Below the pieces are notes generated by a model. That model was given only the letters and a program-made list of their open reading frames with translations. It had not been told where the DNA came from and made no database searches. From Paragonimus skrjabini miyazakii (Eukaryota; Platyhelminthes; Trematoda; Plagiorchiida; Troglotrematidae), in contig JTDE01000202.1 in assembly GCA_014338405.1 (NCBI GenBank), positions 226,471 to 290,470 of the forward strand: a stretch of 64,000 nt of DNA, written 5' to 3'. Both the position numbers and the translations under genes were made by a program. Positions 1 to 9,700 of the stretch are shown in pieces (within the stretch, counting starts at the first letter, position 1; each line of letters starts with the position of its first letter).

Positions 1-339
1 AGTTTTCTTTTTTTTTCCCGATTTCCAATTTGTATCCCACTCACAGCAATGAAAAATCACACACTGGTGGTCAGGTAGGATAGTGATGTGATATCTGGTA
101 TTAAAAACACAACCACTCTGCCTTTCCTACCCTACCGGACGATTTATCTGAACTATCAAGTTGGTAAGAGACCCTTAACACAGCCAAATGTGTTGACATA
201 CTGGTGTAGCGAAAGTGAACGATCACACTATACCGGTGATCAGTAGTTAGGCGAAGACACGTACTTTAGTAGTGAAATAACGGAAGAACAATATAAGGAA
301 CATTGGAATGCACTGTGACAAAAAGTGATGTTTTTCGTA
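1..339. other. Unassigned non-coding DNA
   Basis: AT-rich sequence with no recognisable gene, RNA or element. Short open frames here show no family signature. Confidence 0.5.
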
Positions 340-487
340 CAAGAACCTGGTGTTGGCAATTATGACGTCCCGGGTGTTATGCCAGAATGAGTGTTTTTGT
401 TTGCGGTAGCGTTGAAGCATATACCCCGTGTGTTGATTTGCGGAATAAATGATCATTGTGCCATCCGCATTCTTGGTTCACAACACT
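340..487 (+). repeat. LTR-like dispersed repeat, copy A
   Basis: About 140 bp align by eye with 56,300-56,452. Shared blocks are an ATGAGTGTTTT stretch, an AATAAA signal after a GAA(A/G)C(A/G)CATA block, then GCCATCCG and TTGG(T/C)TCACAACA. A polyadenylation signal about 40 bp before a CACAACA end suits the R-U5 part of an LTR, but no partner LTR or internal domain is visible. It could be any other dispersed repeat. Confidence 0.4.
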
Positions 488-2835
488 GGTTTTGCCAAAA
501 AAAGGAGAACTCAGTATAAAAAACTTTCCGATGCCTGTCCATGTCTTCTTGTGATTAATGAATCCTCACCTCGACTACGTTCTTTCACATTTCAGGGAAT
601 TACTTCTTGTAACTGCGTGACATGGTCACATCATCTTGTTGATGTTTTCATAGAGGTCCGAAGACTCTTTCTTGTATGGCACTTAACCGCCGTCTTCATT
701 CCACTCCATTTGGTGAGTCGAGTTCTCAAGGACTATGTGCTCCCCTACTGGACGTATTGTTCGTCAGTTGATTTTTCCTTAGTTTATTGAAGAACTTTGC
801 ACTTTATGCTAGATACGTAAAATTCTACCCCCATTCAGCGACATTCCCTCACACAATTCATTGATTGTGTTGCTTCTCATCAGTTCAGGATATGCGAACG
901 TTTTTCGGCTACCCGTTCATACGGAGGTGACTAAATTTATTTATACTTCTTCCGCTTTTTCCCTGTACAGACTTTCATTCACGTTCACCTGAATTTACTA
1001 TTTCACTGTTATTTCTTACTTAGTGCGATCTCTACACAAACCTCTTATTCCTGAAGTAACTAAGAAATTAAAATAGTAGATTTTTTTCCCTTGTCACCCA
1101 TTTTAGCTGTTGGCTAACTTTTCTACGAGTTTTTGAGAACGATTGCAATTGCCTTGTGATTCAGACACATTTAGTTACTCACCGTTCACTTGCAGAACAT
1201 ATGAGAAAATAAATCGCTTATTAGTGTCTCAGTCCGATTTGAAAATCATGGTTCTTTCCATAGAAACGTGTTAATTCCCCAAGCAGTTGGATTACCCGTA
1301 GATTTAATTGAATAGCGTAATCCCAGTTTTTAACTGCATCCTGTTGTAAGTGGTACTGAAACCACCCCACCAGAAACATGGACAGCTGTCTCACTGGTTT
1401 AGATTATTCTATCTTTTTTTGTCAGACAGTGTACACTGAAATCTCTGACTTTGAATTTTTCGATGGATCTAAGTTTCTCACTCGGTTTGATTCTGATCAC
1501 TTCTTTGAATGGATGGATTTTATCTACATGGTGACCGTTTTAACGTTGTATCGGGTATGCCAGAGAAATTTTGTTCTACCTTAGTGTGCATCCATGCTCG
1601 TTTGCACAAGTCATTTCAAATGAATGGCTTGCTTTTCGAGCGACGGAGTCGAGTATTCAATAGTCATACAATAACCACCCCGTAACCGGGATCTAATGAA
1701 AATTTATTTTATTTTAAATAGCCTTCTTAAGTTCACTAGACTTAAATTATAGTTTGGAAAACACACTGTTTTCGGTTAGTCATCATCTGACCAAGTAAAC
1801 AGTTATTTGTATCCAGCAAGCTTGCAGTACAGCGCAGAACTTAAACAAGCACCTGTTTACATTTTGTTCTTCAGTGCACGCGTTACTGATGAGCGAAATT
1901 TAATATAATTCCGTAGGGTTCTGCGGCAAACTAACGTCTAGCCTACTGCAAGCACGACATGCGTTGAGCTGGATGAAAATAGTATATGAAAAGAGGAAAC
2001 AGCAAACAATTAATTTAAAAGGAACCATTCACAAATGTACGTTTATTTGAGAATGAAGAACGTGCCCAGTTGAAGCAACACGTCCACGATTTTCTAAGGA
2101 GGCCACAAAAGTACGGCTACAACTTCACTGTACCATATCTGTAGAAACGATTACCAGATGATTTGTGGTCTGGTCCATGTTCGGTTCTTAAAAACTACAG
2201 TAATATAGTTTAATTTGGAAGGAATTTTTGGAAGTCTGGTTTCATCATCTGAACTTTGAGTGCAAAGCAATTCAGAACAACACTTACTACTAGTACCTCA
2301 CACTGATACAGCACAGGAGAAGTATTTTGGCTTGAAGGTTAAGACGTGAGCCAATTTACAGTGCTGCTGAAATATGGCTAAGGGGTCGAAGTTGTTTTCG
2401 ATGAACAGATTTATGTGCAACTAAAAAGGACAGATATTTTGAGTGATTCATTCAAGTTAAACAAATTTGGGTGTGAATGGACTTCAGGAACTATAAATCA
2501 ACACGGTCCACTTAATTCTATGATATCCAAGCGAACTTGACGAGGCAGAACGGTAATATCAAAACTGTAAAGTTTGCAAGACTCACAAAAAGGGTGACTA
2601 TCGTAGGTGATTTTAGGTATGACCAACTCGTCATGTTCTTCATTGACTCAGTGGCTAACTTTTGCGAAGGAATACGTTGGTGCACCCGTTGATTAATATC
2701 CTCCAGTTCCAAAACTCAATCAGTTAACTGAATGTGGAAGCCAAGAGGATGGTCTCCGTTTTGTGCCCAATGTTCGCAAACAATCTACTTGTAAAGGCTG
2801 ATGGTCTTCTCCGCAGTTAAACTCGACCGAAAGTT
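488..2835. other. Unassigned non-coding DNA
   Basis: No coding, RNA or repeat signal recognised. The open frames at 449-790 and 1,378-1,584 are hydrophobic, low in information and resemble no family I know. Confidence 0.5.
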
Positions 2836-3240
2836 TTGAATGTCAACCCTCCCGACAATGTATCCAATCAGTTTTTAGCAAGCAAAACTGACTGTTTCAA
2901 ACTGATTGGAAAGTATACCGTGAGAAGCATAAAACTGCNNNNNNNNNNNNNNNNNNNNNNNNNNNNNNNNNNNNNNNNNNNNNNNNNNNNNNNNNNNNNN
3001 NNNNNNNNNNNNNNNNNNNNNNNNNNNNNNNNNNNNNNATCTTTAGGTCCACCATTAGTAAACATCTTCACCGCAATGTTAGGGCAGTTAATCTACTGTG
3101 AGACCACTGAGAATGACATTTCTCAAAGAAGATATATGCCGATGCTTCCGTCCATGTAGTAGACAGTAATATCAATGAGGAGAGTGTGCATTCTGTAGCG
3201 GTCGAGGCCGAGATAATGAACAATTATCCAGCATGGTTGT
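2836..3240 (+). pseudogene. Penelope-like element RT fragment (motifs B and C), interrupted by gap
   Basis: Just after the gap the frame reads SLGPPLVNIFTAML, close to the PLE RT motif B form (MGSPLGP-x-LANIF). About 30 codons later QRRYM precedes a run which, after a one-base shift, continues DASVHVVDSNINEE, as expected around the catalytic Y-V-D-D of motif C. The upstream part is lost in the gap and the first catalytic Asp is not readable in frame. I infer an old PLE copy. The PLE family assignment is moderate; that it is non-functional is clear. Confidence 0.42.
2939..3038. other. Assembly gap (100 N)
   Basis: A run of exactly 100 N, which suggests a gap of arbitrary size. It removes the middle of the PLE RT fragment. 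Confidence 0.99.
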
Positions 3241-6200
3241 AACCCCAACTCCTCGTGCAGACGATTATATTCATAGACATTTTCGTAATAGAATCGTTAA
3301 ATCTATTCTGAATGCAATGATGGCTCATATGGATAACGCGGACTACCGAACTTCACCGGAAAGGGGTTTCTAATCTGCCTATAATCTACCATGTCAACAA
3401 TCCAAAAAGCTTGAATGTCCGATTGTGATCATTGTGGAGATGAATTGGATTCGGCTACGCAACCCGGGCAGTACACTTGCCTTATGGCAACCAAGGCTAC
3501 TGGACAAACATCTGACAAAACAGTTAGTCATTAAGGATAGCTAGTGACTCCCCGACGTGATAACTGGAATGGTACAAATTGTTGTGTAATTGCCTGGATG
3601 GAAAACAGTTCTCGAATTAACTTTTCAAGAAAGCTATTTGTTATTGTAACGGTTAATTCTCGTGCAAAATTCGCCATTACATGGATTTCTGTAATACTCG
3701 GGTCTTTGAATAGCCCCAGAAATCGTACTCGGATTGAAACCTCTCGCGCAAGTAATAAAAGGAAGACTTAATACTAGTTGCAGTAAGCGGTTCTTATTCA
3801 TGAGACAAAAAGCCAAATTTATGGATGTACAACAGTATTAAGGACATCATAGGCACTCATTGGCTGGTCATATTGATACATACAAGGTCACAAACTGTAC
3901 GTTAATTGGCACAATACAGAATAAAGAAATTAACGAATAACGGAAGGCGTAACGTTGAGACTGTTCGTCTAATCCTGAGGTAGTATCTTCAACGCGACGT
4001 TTAGATTTGTCCCTTGTTAGAACTCTTATTATGTCGAGGTTTGGATAAGAGGTGAATCGAATAGATTTTCACCACAATTTCGTGCAAAGTATGGGCCATC
4101 TAAATTACGAAAGGAGAGGGTATGTGCACTTTCATGAGGCAACCGGATTGCTTACGCTCCAATGATTTCACGTGGGCCACGAAAAGTTACCATGCACTAA
4201 CGACGACTGAGAGCGAGACTCAACCACAATGCCTGCTTTTGGATGAAGCTGGCCGAGAAGAGAAAACGCGATAGCTACGATCAGTTACGTGTGGTGATCA
4301 ATTTATCTATACCAACATTCCACACTGTTCACCAGTAAGCCGTAGCACGTGATTCACTAATAAAATGGGTAAATTAGGACAAAAACATTCACGTCTTTTA
4401 ATCAAATGCTGCGGTGGCCTAGAAAAGTTAGACTGTTCGGTCTAGAGGTTTGTAAACTTATTGAAGAGCAGTACAATCAGTAGACAGAAATCATGCATTC
4501 AAATAAGAATATTGAAGCATTAATGTGGTTGGACTCAGTGCTTGATACTGAGCGTGCTTCTGACCAGCTGACTGGTACAACAAGATTATTTTGCAGGGTA
4601 TATAGGTAGAATACCTCTTTATGTCGTGCTAGGAAGATGATACCATCTGAACACTTAAATAGAAGAGATTACTTTGGAATAGACATGAAACCTACACAAA
4701 GCTGAAAACAAACTTCATGACTAATGAGGAAGACACGGGGCTAGTTATAAGCTTAAACTGGGAACGATATGAAACTTAATCACCGTACATGACTATGGAA
4801 GACAGTTTTAAGCAATCAAGGAAACTGCTGCAATCAGGATATACTGCAATCAAGGAAACAGCTATAGTTTATCTCAAATTTGCCAGTTAAGAACGGTGCT
4901 ACTTGGTGTGTTAATCATTACAATGCGTTAACTGTAGAGCAAGACAGAGAGTAGGTAGCTTGATGCAGATTTGTGAAGTTAATCTGCGATAATAGACTTT
5001 CCAGAAGAAGTTTCTAAGACCTTCACAACGCTACCGGTATATATCGAGTTGACCAATGTTTGGATGTGGAATTGTTTGATAAGTGACTATCAGTTTTCCA
5101 ACGGTAGGTAAGTGTGCACGATGTGGTGCACTGGGTGAGTTGAATCATCAGAGGTCGTGACCAATATTTAACACACAACTTGAGAATAACTGACGACAGT
5201 CTACATGCTCCTTGTTTAGCTAAATTTATGTTGCAGCATTATTTATACACCGTTGTACGCTCAGTAAGGTGGGGATGTAGCAGTCAATTAATGAAGTTGA
5301 GTAGTCAATTCTGACCATGTACGGACTTGGCAGATATGAAAATTACAAGTCGTACAGGTAACTACTAGAATATTCGACAATTGATGCCTGCCTTAGGCCA
5401 AAAAGACTTAGATAATGTGTGGCTTGATAACATTCTTAAATACTTATCATCTGGTCTATTTATCTTTATTCTGATCAACTCTCGGCGCTTGAATCTCATA
5501 TTTTTGGCATTGTTTTAACTGATGTTCACTTGAAGTTGGTGTTCACTCAGTCGTACTGAACAAATTTATTTCAACCCACAGTTATGCGCAGTTGAACCAA
5601 TTAAAAGCCATAGAATTGGGTGCAACTTGTTCCCATGAACTAGCCTAAACATGATAAAAGTTTCTATCGTTTGTTAGAGTCGATCCAAAGCCCAGAGGAT
5701 GCACCAGTGGGTCTCTTTTATATAACATTGAAACCGAATTTAGATTATATAGTTGTATGGGGTTATCTACAGAGTCTTGACTGGTTGTGGTAACATTTTT
5801 GATAGGAAGCATATTTGAACGAATATGTTAAGAATTTAGTGAAACACGGTTGATTACATTATTAGGTGTCGAATTACTCAACCGAGCTATTATATTGAGC
5901 GGGTTAATCAATGTTTCAATGACACCAAAAGAATACCAACAGTAAGCCGAAGCTGACTAAATGACAGTTACAGTTGGGGATATGAAAAAAAGCGACCACT
6001 TTAAAATACAGTTGTCTTCGTGCTGAAGTTTCCTTGGCTTTCAATGTATATGACTGGAGATGTTATTTACAGTCGTGGGCGGCCGTGGTGTGAACAGCAC
6101 TAAGCGCTAAGAAGCTGTTCTGTAAGTCCTTCTGTGAAACGATAACTCGGCCTTTTACCAGTTGAAAGTTTTCTAGGTTTCAGTATAATGATGTGCACCA

Positions 6201-7968
6201 TTGTATTTTCTTTAAGAACTCTCTTTGATAGTCATATTAAGACGTCTTCATGAGTGTATATGCGTCAGCCACATTGTATTCCTAATGAAAGACCGAACAG
6301 CATAATGGTTACAAAGAGGACTGCTCGGAATTGCTAATTCACTGCACGTGTTCTACGCTGAGCTTATGTGATAACGGATTCAACCATTAGTTGCTCGGAT
6401 CTTTGTGAATCAGATTTGAAGTAAGCACACAACATTTTCCAAGAATAGTCGCTAGTTTCTGACTCATACCCACTCACCTGCTTCACCAGCTGTACACATA
6501 CGATGAATGACGATTTAGAGACCATTGGATTTCACATAACGTCATTAACTCTTCTCATCACTTCACTCGGTAAAAAAAGTAGGGAAATCTGCAACTCGGT
6601 TATTTGTGTACCTCAGCGTCATAGGGCCACCACTTAGGCTACAGCAGGATAACGTAGATTTCACTTTGAAATAAACGAATTTATTGTGAGCTTGTGTAGA
6701 TCCACAAAGATTCCCTTTCAAATGAATGTGTTCACAAACTGTGAATTAAAAGCAATAGTTACAAGCGATGCCGGTGTACATTAATGCTAAGCGAAGCAAC
6801 CGTTTGAAGTCGGCATTTCCCCTTACGTTGTGTGTGTCTCCTGCTAAAAGATCAAAGCAATATTCTCTACTTATAGAACCCGTAGCGACTGAGTTTTCCG
6901 TAGTTCTGGCTGCCACGTTTCTACACAAAGTTTATTTATCTGTTCTCTCTTACAATGTTTGCAAACGTGAATTGCAATTCGAAAGCTGTCCGCCATAGTC
7001 TGCCGCGTTGTTATGTCCATGCATACCAACCAACTTATAGAGTAGACAACATCCCATGCACCTTTTAGAACTAGCTTATGGTTCACTATCGAAACATCTC
7101 TGTTAAATCACATCCTCAGTATAGTTGTAGTCGAAAGGAAACCCAGACGGCACGACAAAACAATCATCAAGAACTGTACGATTCAACAGTTATGGATTTT
7201 ACACAAGGAGACCTGACAGACCTTATGGCTTTGAATCTATGAAACAGATAACATACAGAGGGATGCCACTAATTTTCATTTATATATTTTCCAAGCGAAA
7301 TATTAGACAAAACAAAATGGAGAGCAGACTTTTCAGAGTCAGATTTTACAACATGGTCGAAAGACGTTGATCCAGTCTTTGGTAACAATATTGATTCACT
7401 GAGCCATCAAAAGAAAAAATTCGGGCTCTGTTTTCGTCTTGTCCGATTCAATTAAATGAATGTCATGGGATTTCAAAGCCTAACAGGTTCAGAGTCTGCA
7501 TGGATCATTTTTCAGTAAAACATTTTCTCTGAGAATGCGCCGCGTTTGACGGACGTCAGTAAATTATATAAGTAAGGTTATATTTAAACTGAAGTTTCAA
7601 TTACATCTGTTGATAGTTTACATAACTATCCCTTTGTGAAACGCACTCATCAGCATTATGACTCATGTTACGACCGATCACAAGAAAAGTGTACGTGATG
7701 GTAGAAAAGCACACAGAATATAACTACGCCAGAAATTCTGAATTGGAAGCAGTTAGACAATCAAAATGACCTTCGATGGCGTCAGCTGAGTAACGGATGG
7801 CCATGGTAACCGTATGGTCTGGAAAACATTTTTTGTACGTGCAGCTGTGGATTACGTATCGTTTATACAGTGACTAAAATCGGACATTTTAGTTCTTTGG
7901 AGTGACGACTGGGTAGGCGGTAGGGGTGCTGAAAATCCACTTGTGGTAAAATGGACCTCGTCTCTCAT
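3241..7968. other. Unassigned non-coding DNA
   Basis: 4.7 kb with stops in all frames and no motif I can name. Frames at 3,544-3,771 and 6,746-7,086 overlap on opposite strands and look like chance. It may hold repeats too old to recognise. Confidence 0.5.
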
Positions 7969-8340
7969 TTATGGAGGAGAAAGGTGTACGGCTGCGCGAC
8001 TGACGTAATCCACTCCATAACAGCGCGTGAAAGAGTGAACACATAGTGAGGTCACACATTTAAGCAAACTTTGCTGGAGTTGTACGTGAAATGTAAGGTG
8101 GGTTCTGGGCCAACTTCGCAGTTGCACCGCGATGTAGCTGTTTTCAATTGCGTTACTTATTGTATGAGTAACCAGTTCAGCCAACGACTCATCTTCGTAA
8201 TCAAACGTCATATGAACCAAATTCTTTACTACAGACTGCAGATTAGCCATTTGTGCAGTCAGTTTTGTGTCTGTTATTAAGATTGAGGAAATAAGCGTTC
8301 TGTTTGAACGTCTGCCGTAAAATATCGTTTTTGGTTTCAA
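7969..8340 (-). CDS. 123-codon ORF, weak RNase PH-like exosome-subunit resemblance
   Basis: The frame starts at a Met and runs 123 codons. In its middle, roughly residues 60-95, a helix-like stretch with SLAELVTHTISNAIEN leads into VQLRSWPRTHLTFHVQLQQ. This resembles the segment of exosome RNase PH-fold subunits (RRP46/MTR3 type) that carries a PRT or PRS-Q-I motif followed by V-Q-V-L-Q. The expected downstream DGG/N-A-A helix is absent in this frame, though a one-base shift gives a slightly better continuation. An AG acceptor-like site lies just upstream of the similar part, so it could be one exon, a decayed retrocopy or chance. No neighbouring exons were found. I would not name a gene from this. 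Confidence 0.2.
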   Translation of the reverse strand: MKPKTIFYGRRSNRTLISSILITDTKLTAQMANLQSVVKNLVHMTFDYEDESLAELVTHTISNAIENSYIAVQLRSWPRTHLTFHVQLQQSLLKCVTSLCVHSFTRCYGVDYVSRAAVHLSPP

Positions 8341-8691
8341 CCTTGTCAGCAGTATGTATCTTCATAGTTATTTGTGCAAAAGGTAGGTAACTGAAAAAAT
8401 GATTAGGCTGTCCATTCAGATCCAACTTAAGAACACCAGGATTAAATTCATTTTGTGTTTACACTTTTACGTAACTGCCATCCAGCTCAGAATCGTTTTG
8501 AGGTAATCATGTGACTATTTGTTGTTACTTTCACTAACCAGATAATGATAATGACATAAAGTGTTATGTATTTGGTCCGATGGTGAATAACCGAAAACAT
8601 TGTCCGTCAAACCACTTTTTCCTTCTGATATACTATAACTGGGCGCAACAAAAAGTCCACTCCATTACCATCTTCATTAGTAACAACGTCA
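8341..8691. other. Unassigned non-coding DNA
   Basis: Left flank of the palindromic element. Nothing recognised. Confidence 0.5.
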
Positions 8692-8702
8692 TTAGTATAA
8701 CC
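8692..8702 (+). repeat. Target-site duplication, left copy
   Basis: TTAGTATAACC, repeated exactly at 9,296-9,306 on the other side of the palindromic element. Confidence 0.85.
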
Positions 8703-8781
8703 TCAAGTTGAACATCACCCACAATTGATCGCGGCTGTCACATTCCCAGAGACTTTCCGCCAGGCCCCTTTTTGAAAGAAA

Positions 8782-8826
8782 GCACCAGACTTGAGTTTCG
8801 CTATCATTAGAGCTCGTCAGTAGTGC
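8782..8826 (-). ncRNA. Type I hammerhead ribozyme, near-intact core
   Basis: Read on the minus strand: GCACTA (stem I), core CTGACGA, stem II GCTCT-AATG-ATAGC with one mismatch, core GAAA, a minimal stem III in CTCAAGT, cleavage triplet GTC, then TGGTGC closing stem I through six pairs including one G-U. All invariant core residues are present. Stem III is only three pairs with a two-base loop, so single-molecule activity may be weak, as in known minimal hammerheads that work as dimers. Cleavage would free an RNA starting UGGUGC. Confidence 0.75.
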
Positions 8827-9067
8827 ATATCCTTGCCATTGCCGGGGCTAAAACTCCGGCCACGCTTTCATAAGGCAACCATGTTTAATGAGGTCGGAGA
8901 TTTCGACCTGTCTAGGAAGTCCTAATCGCGGGGTTATCGAGTGAGGTTGACAGATAATAACTATGTCTCCTATCGAGACGATTGGGCAACCTGATCATTA
9001 CTCACAAGTGAAGGTGGTTGAGCGTTCGCATGCGACAATAATTCGATCGCGCCTAATGTGAGGTCAA

Positions 9068-9121
9068 TGGCACAGTGGTAAACACGGTTGCCTCATGAGA
9101 GTGTGACCGAAGTTCTAGTCC
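9068..9121 (+). promoter_or_regulatory. tRNA-like internal Pol III promoter (A and B boxes)
   Basis: TGGCACAGTGG at 9,068-9,078 is a perfect A-box match. AGTTCTAGTCC at 9,111-9,121 is a B-box two changes from GGTTCGANTCC. Their spacing is normal for tRNA-derived SINEs. A second A-box-like TGGTTGAGCG lies upstream at 9,015-9,024 and is shared with the copy at 49.8 kb. Confidence 0.65.
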
Positions 9122-9139
9122 CGGTAGTGGGAGGGATAT

Positions 9140-9184
9140 GCACCACTGAAGGGCTTGAATTAGAGCGAAACTTGAGTCTAATGC
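9140..9184 (+). ncRNA. Degenerate hammerhead ribozyme in right arm
   Basis: Same layout as the left-arm ribozyme, but the first core block reads CTGAAGG (last invariant A changed to G) and stem I GCACCA/TAATGC has two mismatches. GAAA and the GTC triplet remain. Probably inactive. Confidence 0.6.
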
Positions 9185-9295
9185 TTTTTTTTCGAAAGGG
9201 ACCGACCATAACGTCTATGGGAATGCGACAGCTGCGATCAATTGTGGGTGATGTTCAACTTGAAATTAACCAAATCCCTGACTGCTCATCAGCAG

Positions 9296-9306
9296 TTAGT
9301 ATAACC
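9296..9306 (+). repeat. Target-site duplication, right copy
   Basis: TTAGTATAACC, identical to 8,692-8,702. Confidence 0.85.
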
Positions 9307-9700
9307 AACTTTTTCTTACTTATCAGTATCATCGGTATCACTGGCATTATCAACGTCATCCTCATCCCGACCTTTATACACCATGTCATCAACAACAACA
9401 AAATTATCAGTGTCCTCAACACAGTAATAATGGTTGTCCTCATAGCCTTAATAATCATGAATTGGTATACTTAATATTTACATTATCATCAATATCCTGA
9501 TCCTCCTTATCCTCTTCTTTATTCTAATCTATACTAGCTCCGTCAGTATTATCAACTTCATCTTCGTGCTCTTCACTTTTTCTCTTTTCCTCATCCGCAT
9601 TCTTACAACATATTCCCGGATTGTTTCCTGTTAGATATACATCCTTATCGTCATTATCACCAGCATCACGTTCATCTTCGGCAACAAAGCAATTCACCAA
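9307..9700. repeat. TCA/ATC-rich low-complexity tract
   Basis: Degenerate trinucleotide-like repetition (TATCATC, ATCATC, GTCATC, TTCATC units). It produces the opposed acidic and hydrophobic frames at 9,088-9,474 and 9,524-9,718, which I do not consider genes. A weaker patch continues at 10,110-10,220. Confidence 0.6.

Larger units (their letters stand above)
8703..9295 (+). mobile_element. Palindromic tRNA/hammerhead element, full inverted dimer (copy 1)
   Basis: A 593-bp unit made of two opposed arms. The left arm (8,703 to about 8,895) is the reverse complement of the unit tail, hammerhead and tRNA-like head, with the A-box part deleted. The right arm (about 9,004-9,295) reads forward: a leader with TGGTTGAGCG, a tRNA-like head, a hammerhead, a conserved tail containing GATCAATTGTGGGTGATGTT, and a 3' extension ending near CTCATCAGC. 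It starts TCAAGTTGAACATC, as does the copy at 49,793. Exact 11-bp direct repeats on both sides show that the whole palindrome inserted as one piece. No coding capacity is visible, so it must be non-autonomous. Confidence 0.8.

Noticed and set aside
449..790. 113-codon ORF as a host gene
   Set aside because: No recognised domain, overlaps the end of an LTR-like repeat and lies in AT-rich DNA where such a length can occur by chance.
1884..1899. CTGATGAGCGAAAT as a hammerhead core
   Set aside because: No room for stem II between the two core blocks and no flanking stems.
9088..9474. 128-codon plus-strand ORF
   Set aside because: Its first half is the right arm of the palindromic element including the dead hammerhead; its second half is low-complexity repeat.
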